DNA from: CAYVKY01 sp964452115
GTDB taxonomy: Bacteria; Bacteroidota; Ignavibacteria; Tepidaquicellales; Tepidaquicellaceae
DNA: 11,027 nt
Reading direction: 5' to 3'
NCBI GenBank assembly: GCA_964452115.1
Contig: CAYVKY010000074.1
Coordinates: 1 to 11,027, forward strand
Positions 1-6,643 of the stretch are shown here, piece by piece. Under the pieces are notes generated by a model. It ran no database searches. It had not been told where the DNA came from and saw nothing but the letters and a program-made list of their open reading frames with translations. A program made the translations under genes and the position numbers. The first letter of the stretch is position 1. Each line of letters begins with the position of its first letter.

Positions 1-176
1 TGGGCAATAACGACCTGAAGTTAACGATGTACGATTATGAAACAAAAGGATGTTTCGACGGACTTCACGCAAACGGAGCGAACCGCAACGAAGGCGCCGA
101 AAGCACGCTCGCTTATCTGATTTCATATCTCACAATTATTAATGCTCTTGAAACAGAGCAGAAAAATTTAAAATAA
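1..176 (+). CDS. C-terminal end of a large glycosyltransferase-type protein (5' truncated)
   Basis: An open frame enters from the left edge (first full codon at base 3) and gives 57 residues before a TAA stop. The visible part contains YDYETKGCFDGL followed by NRNEGAESTLAYL. From family knowledge, a tail of this form (YD..TGGC.DGL...N.NQGAESTLA.L) closes long bacterial proteins in which a GT4-like glycosyltransferase is fused to a C-terminal alpha/alpha-barrel region, often encoded beside GH130 genes. Only the last portion of that region is here, so neither the catalytic domain nor the total length can be judged. It is followed after 6 bases by the GH130 gene and is probably co-transcribed with it and with the GT4 gene. 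The CDS call is firm; the function rests on the tail motif and on context. Confidence 0.7.
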   Translation, partial: GNNDLKLTMYDYETKGCFDGLHANGANRNEGAESTLAYLISYLTIINALETEQKNLK

Positions 177-182
177 ACCGGT

Positions 183-1112
183 ATGCAGATAGTAAAAAAA
201 TATTACAGAAATCCCATTCTTACCCGTGATGACATCCCCTATCAGGTTAACACCGTGCATAATGCCGGAGTAGTAAAACACAACGGGGAATATATTATGA
301 TTTTCCGTTCGCATCTTCAAAACGGCAGATGCATACTCGGCATTGCCCGCAGCAAAGACGGTTTCCGTTTCAAATCATCGGATAAGCCGTTTATGACGCC
401 TTCAAATTCGGGAGACTTTGCAGTGTATGAAGAGTACGGAGTCGAAGACCCGCGAATTACTTTTATTAATGGCAGATACTATATTGCATACAGTGCATAC
501 TCGCGGTACGGCGTCAGGATAGGGCTTGCGGCTACCAAGGATTTTGAAACTGTAGAAAGAATTTCCCTGATAACACAGCCCGATTACAGGAATGTTGTTC
601 TTTTCCCTGAAAAATTTAACGGCAGATATGCCCGGCTTGACAGGCCTCACACAAATATATATCCGTGGTCTATATGGATAAGTTATTCTACCGATTTGAT
701 TCACTGGGGTGATTCAAAAATTTTAATCAAACCGATGTCATATCACTGGGATGAAATGAAAGTCGGACCGGGTGCACCTCCGATAAAAACCAACAAAGGA
801 TGGCTTAGTATTATTCACGGCGTATTTTCAACGATGTCCGGCGGTATATATAGATTAGGCGCAGCACTTCATTCACTCGATGACCCTTCGGTAATTTTAG
901 GTGTTGCCGATGACTGGATAATTCAGCCGGACAAACCGTATGAAATAACGGGATATGTAAGCAATGTTGTATTCACCTGCGGAGCCGTTCCAGAACCGGA
1001 CGGAACCGTAAAAATTTACTGGGGCGGCGCGGATAGCGTGATGTGCGCCGGTACTGCTAAAATTGATGAACTCGTTGAACTTTGCCTTAAGCATCCCAGG
1101 GAGGCGCTTTGA
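183..1112 (+). CDS. GH130 family beta-mannoside phosphorylase / glycosidase
   Basis: This 309-residue cytoplasmic protein has no signal peptide and fits the five-bladed beta-propeller GH130 family, whose members cleave beta-1,2- or beta-1,4-mannosidic bonds, usually by phosphorolysis to mannose 1-phosphate. Seen: NPIL near residues 10-13, HNAG at 26-29, VEDPRI around 87-92 with Asp89 in the place of the family's general acid, FPEKFNGRYARLDRP at 141-155, GPGAPP at 195-200, IIHG with His212, and a closing WGGADSVMCAGTAKIDEL. Arg151 and His212 are reasonable phosphate-binding candidates, which would favour a phosphorylase over a hydrolase, but this is inference. The length is normal. The ATG lies 6 bases after the preceding stop and has no clear Shine-Dalgarno sequence. 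Its position between two glycosyltransferase-type genes suggests turnover or remodelling of a mannose-containing glycan. Substrate and linkage cannot be read from sequence. Confidence 0.9.
   Translation: MQIVKKYYRNPILTRDDIPYQVNTVHNAGVVKHNGEYIMIFRSHLQNGRCILGIARSKDGFRFKSSDKPFMTPSNSGDFAVYEEYGVEDPRITFINGRYYIAYSAYSRYGVRIGLAATKDFETVERISLITQPDYRNVVLFPEKFNGRYARLDRPHTNIYPWSIWISYSTDLIHWGDSKILIKPMSYHWDEMKVGPGAPPIKTNKGWLSIIHGVFSTMSGGIYRLGAALHSLDDPSVILGVADDWIIQPDKPYEITGYVSNVVFTCGAVPEPDGTVKIYWGGADSVMCAGTAKIDELVELCLKHPREAL
1098..1104 (+). promoter_or_regulatory. Shine-Dalgarno-like site for the GT4 gene
   Basis: AGGGAGG lies inside the end of the GH130 gene, 7 bases before the ATG at 1112. It supports that ATG over the in-frame TTG at 1109, for which the spacing would be only 4 bases. 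It is the only convincing ribosome binding site in the window; the other genes start after plain A/T-rich sequence. It may let ribosomes re-initiate after the GH130 stop. Confidence 0.55.
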
Positions 1113-2119
1113 TGAAACTTGCGGTATTGTCGCCTGTTGCCTGGAGAACTCCTCCGCGGCATTATGGACCGTGGGAACAGGTTGCATCAAATATCTGCGA
1201 AGGTATGGTTGGCGAAGGAATTGACGTGACACTCTTCGCAACAAAAGATTCAATCACTCAGGCAAAACTTGAAGCAGTAGTTGAAAAAGGATATGCAGAA
1301 GATTCAACTGTTAATGCAAAAGTGGTTGAGTGTCTGCACATATCACATCTGATGGAAATGTCGGATAGTTTCGATTTGATTCACAACAATTTTGATTACC
1401 TGCCTCTCACTTATTCCCGTCTTATCAAAACACCGATGCTTACTACAATTCACGGTTTTTCATCCCCGTCCATCATTCCCGTTTTTAAAAAATATGATGC
1501 TACGAATCACTATGTATCAATAAGCAATTCGGACAGAAGCAGCGAACTGAATTATCTTGCAACAGTATATAACGGAGTTAAAGAAGAATCATTTGAATTA
1601 AATCCTGAAGGCGGTGATTACCTGCTTTTTTTCAGCCGCATTCATCCTGAAAAAGGGACTTATGAATCCATACAGATAGCAAAGAAAAGTAAAAAAAGAT
1701 TAATCATCTCAGGCATTATACAGGATGAAAATTATTTCAATGAGAAAGTAAAACCTTATATCAACGGAGATGATATTATATACATCGGCAGCTCAGGACC
1801 CGAAAAAAGAAATAAACTGTTAGGGAATGCACTTGCCCTTCTTCATCCGATAAGTTTTGAGGAACCCTTCGGACTGAGCGTCGTCGAATCCATGTTTTGC
1901 GGAACGCCTGTGATTGCGTTTGACCTGGGTTCAATGCCCGAATTAATAGAAGACACAAAAACAGGTTTTATTGTAAATAATATAGATGAAGCATCAGAAG
2001 CATTAAAACAAATTAAAAACCTTGACAGGAAATACATATCACGTTATTCGAGAAATAAATTCAGTGTATCGCGTATGATAAAAGAATATCTGAAAGTTTA
2101 CAAAACAATCCTCGAATAG
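1112..2119 (+). CDS. GT4 family glycosyltransferase (GT-B fold)
   Basis: With the ATG start the protein has 335 residues; numbering below uses that start. It resembles retaining GT4 glycosyltransferases, which move a sugar from a nucleotide-sugar donor onto a glycan or lipid acceptor in the cytoplasm. Seen: an N-terminal Rossmann half beginning KLAVLSPVAW, a TIHGFSSP segment near 112-119, an NGV motif near 154-156, and FFSRIHPEKG near 173-182 at the start of the donor-binding half. LLHPISFEEPFGLSVVESMFCGTPVIAF follows in pieces, with the EX7E pair at Glu251 and Glu259. The stop of the GH130 gene overlaps the start (TGATG), indicating translational coupling. Donor and acceptor are unknown; GDP-mannose is a plausible guess from the GH130 neighbour only. 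The length is slightly short for GT4 but complete. Confidence 0.88.
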   Translation: MKLAVLSPVAWRTPPRHYGPWEQVASNICEGMVGEGIDVTLFATKDSITQAKLEAVVEKGYAEDSTVNAKVVECLHISHLMEMSDSFDLIHNNFDYLPLTYSRLIKTPMLTTIHGFSSPSIIPVFKKYDATNHYVSISNSDRSSELNYLATVYNGVKEESFELNPEGGDYLLFFSRIHPEKGTYESIQIAKKSKKRLIISGIIQDENYFNEKVKPYINGDDIIYIGSSGPEKRNKLLGNALALLHPISFEEPFGLSVVESMFCGTPVIAFDLGSMPELIEDTKTGFIVNNIDEASEALKQIKNLDRKYISRYSRNKFSVSRMIKEYLKVYKTILE

Positions 2120-2223
2120 TAATTGCAATTAACGCATCCCGGAGTTAATAAACCTTCTAATGTATAATTTTATATATTTAAATTTTTGATTAAGGTATAT
2201 ACTTTTATGCAAAATAAAATATA

Positions 2224-3015
2224 ATGGACAACCAAATGGGGTTTGCACTCATTACAGGTGCAAGCAGCGGAATCGGATTTGAACTTGCAAAAATTATTGC
2301 AAAGGAAAAAATTAATCTCGTTCTTGTTTCAAGAAATAAATCCGTACTCGAAAATCTGGCAGATGAATTAAAAGCAAAACAAGGAATACAGGTTTTTGCT
2401 TTTCCTGTTGATTTATCTGCAGAAGGTTCTGCCGCAGATGTTTATGAATTTACTTCATCTAACAAAATTCAAATCAAATATCTGATTAATAATGCAGGCT
2501 TCGGAGATTATACATATTTCCCCGATGCAGACCTGACGAAAACACAGGAGATGATTAATCTGAACATTTCCACCTTAACAAACCTGTGCAGGTTGTATCT
2601 GCCCGGTATGCTGAAAAACAAAAGCGGAAAAATACTAAATGTATCTTCTGTAGCGGCATTTCAGCCGGGTCCGTTAATGAGTGCATATTATGCATCAAAA
2701 GCATACGTGTTGTCATTTTCACAGGCGCTGAGGCGTGAACTCAAAGGCACCGGCGTGGGAGTTACCTGCCTTTGCCCCGGACCTACAAAATCCAATTTCT
2801 GGAAAACAGCTAATGCGAAAACGTCAATGCTTACGTCGTTACTAAAGTTTCCTGAATCAGTACAGGTTGCCCGTTATGGTTGGAAAGCCTTAAAGAAAAA
2901 TAAATCAATTGCAGTCTACGGAATATCGAATAAACTTATGGTTTTTTCGGAAAGGTTTATTCCGCGGAATTTTGCAACTGATATCTCATACATATTAAAT
3001 AAATCCAAAGAATGA
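2224..3015 (+). CDS. short-chain dehydrogenase/reductase (SDR, DltE/COG0300-like)
   Basis: This 263-residue classical SDR is an NAD(P)-dependent oxidoreductase of the cytoplasm. Seen: cofactor motif TGASSGIG at 11-18, SRN with Arg37 after the second strand (favouring NADP(H)), VDL with Asp63, NNAG at 89-92, and a full catalytic set of Asn114, Ser142, Tyr155 and Lys159 (VSS and YYASK). PGPTKSNF follows the active site. The C-terminal helix region with an ISNKLMVF segment resembles the COG0300 branch often annotated as ketoacyl-reductase-like. The substrate cannot be assigned. The ATG at 2224 has no Shine-Dalgarno sequence; Met5 is a possible alternative start. It is coupled to the downstream nitroreductase by a 4-base overlap, so the two probably form one redox unit separate from the glycan genes 104 bases upstream. 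Confidence 0.92.
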   Translation: MDNQMGFALITGASSGIGFELAKIIAKEKINLVLVSRNKSVLENLADELKAKQGIQVFAFPVDLSAEGSAADVYEFTSSNKIQIKYLINNAGFGDYTYFPDADLTKTQEMINLNISTLTNLCRLYLPGMLKNKSGKILNVSSVAAFQPGPLMSAYYASKAYVLSFSQALRRELKGTGVGVTCLCPGPTKSNFWKTANAKTSMLTSLLKFPESVQVARYGWKALKKNKSIAVYGISNKLMVFSERFIPRNFATDISYILNKSKE

Positions 3016-3533
3016 ATAATTTTTTAGAAGTAATAAATACGCGCTGCAGCGTCAGGGAATTCACAGGAGAATTGATTCCCAGAGATGATATTATTAAAAT
3101 ATTAAAAGCGGGTTCGTCCGCACCGACGGCGGTAAATACGCAGCCGTGGAATTTTATAACTGTAACAGACAGAAAAACCCTGAATAAACTCTGCGACAGT
3201 CTTCCTTATGCAAAGATGCTTGACAAAGCAGCATTTGCGATAGTGGTTTGCGGGCTGCCCGATAAAGACCCGTATTACTCGAAAGAATTCTGGGTAACTG
3301 ACTGCTCTGCGGCAACAGAAAATATATTGCTCGCAGTGCACGCGCTCGGGTACGGCGCCGTATGGACTGCCGCTTATCATTACGAAGACAGAATGCAAAC
3401 GGTAAGAGACATACTCTCTATACCGCAGAATGTCAATCCGCTTTGCGTAATACCTGTCGGTATTCCGGTGAATAAAAATCAAACGCCGAAAGATAAATTT
3501 AAAAACGAAATTTTACATTGGGAGAAATGGTAG
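3012..3533 (+). CDS. nitroreductase family FMN-dependent oxidoreductase
   Basis: This 173-residue protein fits the short nitroreductase family, homodimeric FMN enzymes that reduce nitro compounds, quinones or other electron-poor substrates with NAD(P)H. Seen: RCSVREF at 11-17 with the FMN-phosphate-contacting Arg/Ser/Arg pattern, SSAPTAVNTQPWNF at 35-48, DCSAATENILLA at 97-108, GYGAVW at 113-118, and CVIPVGIP at 145-152. The closing KDKF...ILHWEKW is common in small nitroreductases of anaerobic bacteria and archaea. The length is normal. The start overlaps the SDR stop in ATGA, implying translational coupling. The physiological substrate is not evident. The stop is only 3 bases from the stop of the convergent phosphatase gene. 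Confidence 0.92.
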   Translation: MNNFLEVINTRCSVREFTGELIPRDDIIKILKAGSSAPTAVNTQPWNFITVTDRKTLNKLCDSLPYAKMLDKAAFAIVVCGLPDKDPYYSKEFWVTDCSAATENILLAVHALGYGAVWTAAYHYEDRMQTVRDILSIPQNVNPLCVIPVGIPVNKNQTPKDKFKNEILHWEKW

Positions 3534-3536
3534 CGC

Positions 3537-4634
3537 CTATATCCTGTGGATAATCAGAAGGGTGACATCATCTGCCTGAGGAGAATTTCCCGAAAAAGTT
3601 ACCAGTTCATTTTTAACAGCCTTTATAATTTCTTCTGCCTTCCCGGTTGAATTATTTTTAATAATTTCTTTCAGTCTCTCTGTACCAAATTGTTCATTTT
3701 TATTGTTGAATGTTTCCGTTACGCCGTCGGTGTAAAGTACAAGCAGGTCACCGCTCTCAACTTCAACCGATGTTTGATGATATGTGATGTCAGGCATTGC
3801 CCCTATAAGTAAGTCTGCCGAATCGAGCATTTCAAAATCACCGCATTTATTTTTAAAATGCAAAGGCGGATTGTGTCCGGCATTTACATATGAAAATATT
3901 CCTGTCTGCAAATCATATATGCCGTAAAAAAATGTTGCAAACATTGTATCTTCTGAAACCTCAAATATATTTTCATTGATACACTGAACAAATTTTTTAA
4001 TATCATCCGCATACTGCGATGCATTACTCCTGACAAATCCGACCAGTCCCGCCATAAGAAGTGCCGGTCCGATTCCGTGTCCCGAAATATCTCCGATTGC
4101 AAATGCAGCTTTATTACCATTCAGTTTCATATAATCATAATAATCCCCGCCCACAGCGTCGGCAGGAAAACATTCTCCGCAGTATTCCAGACCTGAAATT
4201 TCCGGTTTTATCTGCGGATAAAGATTCGTCTGCACCTGACGGGCAATTTCCATTTCCCTTTGAATTTTTTCAACTTCGAGATTCTTTTTATCTTCAATTG
4301 ATTTCTTCAAAGCGGAAAAAATAACAATCATCAGAATAAAAAATAATGTCTGCACGGATATTTCATAGTACGGTTCGACTGTTATGGTGAGAGATTCCCT
4401 GTTATAAAAATTATCTGCTGCCCAGAAAAATATCGTAATGATTATCAGATATATTCCGTATTTCCTTCCTGCAAACCAGGTGGCAATTAATACGGGAATA
4501 ACATAGAATATATAAAATGAATAATTCTGGCCTGTTATATAGTCAACGGTGCCGATTAAAACCAGAAATAGTAATGAGGTGAAAAATATTTTAAAACTGC
4601 CGAATTTATCTAATCTTGTAATTATGTTGTCCAA
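3537..4634 (-). CDS. membrane-anchored PP2C-type serine phosphatase (RsbU/SpoIIE family)
   Basis: This 365-residue protein has four hydrophobic segments (about 15-32, 39-55, 60-74 and 91-110), then a basic/coiled linker with REMEIARQVQTNLYP at 127-140, then a SpoIIE/PP2C phosphatase domain to the end. Metal-binding and core motifs are present: GGDYYDY with Asp164, GDISGHG with Asp182, NAGHNPP at 251-257, YTDGVTE with Asp303, and QADDVTLL with Asp355/356. Family members dephosphorylate anti-sigma-factor antagonists or similar partners in stress or partner-switching pathways; the membrane part probably senses a signal. No kinase or antagonist gene lies nearby. The first codon is TTG at 4634: the frame upstream runs into the tRNA without an ATG, and the next Met is residue 102, inside TM4. 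The gene begins 19 bases after the tRNA-Arg end, suggesting a shared transcript. Confidence 0.92.
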   Translation of the reverse strand: MDNIITRLDKFGSFKIFFTSLLFLVLIGTVDYITGQNYSFYIFYVIPVLIATWFAGRKYGIYLIIITIFFWAADNFYNRESLTITVEPYYEISVQTLFFILMIVIFSALKKSIEDKKNLEVEKIQREMEIARQVQTNLYPQIKPEISGLEYCGECFPADAVGGDYYDYMKLNGNKAAFAIGDISGHGIGPALLMAGLVGFVRSNASQYADDIKKFVQCINENIFEVSEDTMFATFFYGIYDLQTGIFSYVNAGHNPPLHFKNKCGDFEMLDSADLLIGAMPDITYHQTSVEVESGDLLVLYTDGVTETFNNKNEQFGTERLKEIIKNNSTGKAEEIIKAVKNELVTFSGNSPQADDVTLLIIHRI

Positions 4635-4653
4635 TAGGCAGATTTTTAATTTG

Positions 4654-4725
4654 TACCCCGTAGAGGAGTCGAACCTCTAAATACAGATCCGTAGTCTGTT
4701 GGTTTATCCATTAGCCTAACGGGGC
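4654..4725 (-). tRNA. tRNA-Arg (anticodon ACG)
   Basis: A 72-base cloverleaf folds on the minus strand. It has a 7-bp acceptor stem (GCCCCGT with ACGGGGT, one G-U at the first pair), a D arm with one mismatch, a 5-bp anticodon stem ACAGA/TCTGT with loop CTACGGA, a 4-base variable region, and T stem AGAGG/CCTCT with loop TTCGACT. The anticodon ACG is at 4690-4692; A34 is normally deaminated to inosine to read CGU, CGC and CGA. The discriminator is A. CCA is not encoded and must be added. The phosphatase gene follows on the same strand with no terminator between. Confidence 0.95.
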
Positions 4726-4738
4726 AATAATATACAAT

Positions 4739-4770
4739 TTAGTATTTAAGAATCATAAATTAAATACTAA
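4739..4770. repeat. 11-bp perfect inverted repeat upstream of the tRNA
   Basis: TTAGTATTTAA at 4739-4749 pairs with TTAAATACTAA at 4760-4770 across a 10-base loop. It ends 13 bases upstream of the tRNA-Arg 5' end and follows the stop of the small membrane protein gene. It is A/T-rich with no U-tract, so it is a poor terminator; an operator or promoter element for the tRNA/phosphatase unit is possible. A smaller hairpin (ATGAAA/TTTCAT, 4779-4794) lies next to it. Confidence 0.5.
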
Positions 4771-4834
4771 TCCGCATAATGAAATGATTTTCATACTTTA
4801 CAATTAAAAGAAACTAATCAAACCGCATACCCCG

Positions 4835-5020
4835 TTATTTTAAGAAAAGAAAAGAAACTAAAAATAATATTGCTGCCGCGCAAACGACAAATATCGTTTT
4901 TTTAGTGTCACTAATAACAAAATGTTTTAATGATCTTTCTTTTCTTATATCTTTGTACGCCCTGTAATCCCCCATTTCAGGTTTCCAATGGTACAAATTG
5001 TATAATTTTTCTTCATCCAT
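4835..5020 (-). CDS. small tail-anchored membrane protein, function unknown
   Basis: I do not recognise this 61-residue protein. Residues 1-40 are charged and soluble (MDEEKLYNLYHWKPEMGD at the N-terminus, then a run rich in Arg and Lys). Residues about 41-60 form one strongly hydrophobic segment ending in FLFLK, so it looks like a single-pass protein with its N-terminus in the cytoplasm. It has an ATG start and no clear Shine-Dalgarno sequence. The amphipathic-then-hydrophobic layout is more protein-like than expected of a chance frame in AT-rich DNA, and no competing frame covers the interval. It lies between the MFS gene and the tRNA on the same strand. It may be a regulator or accessory of a membrane complex, but nothing in the sequence names a partner. 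Confidence 0.6.
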   Translation of the reverse strand: MDEEKLYNLYHWKPEMGDYRAYKDIRKERSLKHFVISDTKKTIFVVCAAAILFLVSFLFLK

Positions 5021-5035
5021 AAAAATATAAATTAA

Positions 5036-5051
5036 CCCTGATTAGACAGGG
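5036..5051. repeat. small GC-containing inverted repeat in the leader of the 61-residue gene
   Basis: CCCTG at 5036-5040 and CAGGG at 5047-5051 flank a 6-base loop, 15 bases upstream of the ATG at 5020 on the minus strand. It is one of the few GC-rich patches in this AT-rich gap (5021-5205). It could be an operator half-site pair or a leader hairpin; a 5-bp stem alone is weak evidence. I see nothing else distinct in the gap. Confidence 0.3.
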
Positions 5052-5205
5052 CTATATTACAAATAATTTTAAAATAATTTTTTAGGATTCATTTTTTCCC
5101 AGCATTAATAATTTCCCTGTTTAACATTTTCAATATAAACAAACTGTAAAAATAATACAATATATTTATATTAAAAATTTTTAAAAACCAAGGTAGCCCG
5201 TTGTG

Positions 5206-6579
5206 TCATTTGTGAATATTTCCTCTGAAGAGCGATGCGAATATTGCAAATATGCTGAGTATGCTGAAACATATAAAAATATATCTGATGCTTACAAGCA
5301 GCAGTCCGCTTGTCCCCTGTTCTATTTTTCCTGAGCCGATTATAAACGAAAAAACCACAGTTACAAAACTCATACTCAATAGCTGACCAAACATCCGCAT
5401 TGAACCCAGCGTAGATGCTGCAACTCCGTAATATTTTTTCTCAACCGAACTCATTATAGCGTTAGTATTCGGCGACGAAAAAAGTGCAAACCCGAATCCT
5501 ATGAATGCAAGATTCAGCACAATATATATTATAGCTGTGAACGGCGTCAGGAAAATAAAAATAATCAGCCCTATGGAAAGTATTGCCATTCCGATAGATG
5601 CAACTATCCTCGGCTCTATCTTATCCGACAAAATGCCTGCCATCGGAGAAAATATTGCCATCACCAGCGGCTGTGTAACGAGTATAAGCCCTGCTTCCTT
5701 GGATGTAAGCGCCCTGATATTCTGAAGATAGAGACTCATCAGAAAACTGATCGCAAATGTTGATAAATAGTTTATCAGAGCCGCAATATTTGAAAATGTA
5801 AATTGTTTGTTTGATTTAAATATGTTCACTTCAAAAACGGGATTTGCAACTTTGGATTCGAATCTTATGAAGAAGTAAAGTAAAACCATTCCTGCTGAAA
5901 ACAGAAATATTCCCGCATAGGATTTAATAAACGTAAGCCCGATTATAACAACACTGAATATTAATATGTAGTATGACGAACCTTTGTAATCAATCTTGTT
6001 CGACTTTTCGAACCAATCAGTCCGAATGAAAATCATTGCCGAGATTCCGCATATAACCATAATCAGCACCGAAGCGTGAAAAATATATCGCCAGCCAAAA
6101 TATTCGAGTATAAGTCCTCCTAAAAAAGGTCCCGATGAAAGTCCGAGATATACTCCTGTAGTATTAATCCCGATTACTTTGCCTCTTGACGATATAGGAA
6201 AAATAGATACTAAAATCGTAATGGAAGTTACACTGATAAGTGACGCACTGATGCCCTGCACTGCGCGCGAAAAAATTATCATACTCACATTCGGAGATAT
6301 CGCGCACAATAGTGAACTCACTGCAAAAAGGAATGCACCGATTTTGAAAAATTTCGCCCGCCCGAATATATCAGACAGCTTGCCGAACGGCAGAAGTGTC
6401 ACCGCAGTTGCAAGCAAAAATGATGTCGAAATCCAGCTCAGTGAAATTGCAGATATATTAAGTTCCCTGCCGATTACAGGAAGTGCAATATTCAGTGCCG
6501 AGCTCATAAAGCCCGCATTGAAAGATGCAAGAGTGGTGATAACTATAATCAGTATTTTATAAAATCTATTGTATTCCAA
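5206..6579 (-). CDS. MFS transporter, DHA2 (EmrB/QacA-like) 14-TM drug/proton antiporter
   Basis: This 457-residue inner-membrane protein shows about 14 hydrophobic segments, the layout of the DHA2 family of proton-driven exporters for drugs, dyes or other amphiphiles. Seen: NIALP at 30-34 (remnant of the DHA2 TM1 motif), motif A GKLSDIFGR at 66-74, SRAVQGI at 104-110, and motif C YLGLSSGPFLGG at 144-155. A second motif-A-like GILSDKIEPR lies at 315-324 in the C-terminal half. The N-terminus starts with TTG at 6579: a TAA stop lies 25 bases upstream in frame with no ATG between, and the next Met (residue 25) would remove TM1. There is no adjacent membrane-fusion (HlyD/EmrA) or TolC gene, so it may act alone or with distant partners. 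It lies 64 bases after the M14 gene with no evident terminator, so co-transcription is possible. The substrate is unknown. Confidence 0.92.
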   Translation of the reverse strand: MEYNRFYKILIIVITTLASFNAGFMSSALNIALPVIGRELNISAISLSWISTSFLLATAVTLLPFGKLSDIFGRAKFFKIGAFLFAVSSLLCAISPNVSMIIFSRAVQGISASLISVTSITILVSIFPISSRGKVIGINTTGVYLGLSSGPFLGGLILEYFGWRYIFHASVLIMVICGISAMIFIRTDWFEKSNKIDYKGSSYYILIFSVVIIGLTFIKSYAGIFLFSAGMVLLYFFIRFESKVANPVFEVNIFKSNKQFTFSNIAALINYLSTFAISFLMSLYLQNIRALTSKEAGLILVTQPLVMAIFSPMAGILSDKIEPRIVASIGMAILSIGLIIFIFLTPFTAIIYIVLNLAFIGFGFALFSSPNTNAIMSSVEKKYYGVAASTLGSMRMFGQLLSMSFVTVVFSFIIGSGKIEQGTSGLLLVSIRYIFICFSILSIFAIFASLFRGNIHK

Positions 6580-6643
6580 ATGATTTTTAATTATTCTAAA
6601 ATATTAAAATAAACCTTTGCCGGCTTCCTTTTAAAAAGCGCTG

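Noticed and set aside
402..704. Minus-strand 100-residue frame inside the GH130 gene
   Set aside because: It is fully antisense to a gene with clear GH130 motifs and has no recognisable domain.
1109..1111. TTG as the GT4 start
   Set aside because: The ATG at 1112 directly follows, has better spacing from AGGGAGG and forms the usual TGATG overlap.
897..1253. Minus-strand 118-residue frame across the GH130/GT4 junction
   Set aside because: It is antisense to two well-supported coding regions and its composition looks like a reverse-frame shadow.
2128..2149. ATTAAC/GTTAAT hairpin after the GT4 gene as a terminator
   Set aside because: The stem is 6 bp, A/T-rich, with a 10-base loop and no U-tract.
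3102..3482. Minus-strand 126-residue frame inside the nitroreductase gene
   Set aside because: It is antisense to a motif-complete nitroreductase, with rich Arg/Tyr/Cys composition typical of a shadow frame.
4654..4725. tRNA-Arg gene as an integration site of a mobile element
   Set aside because: No integrase, no repeat of the tRNA 3' end and no phage-like gene is visible in the window.
5100..5205. AT-rich stretch after the MFS gene as a terminator or RNA gene
   Set aside because: It contains only A/T runs and no GC-rich stem or conserved RNA motif that I can recognise.
6179..6562. Plus-strand 127-residue frame inside the MFS gene
   Set aside because: It is antisense to the transporter's first membrane segments; hydrophobic shadows are common opposite such genes.
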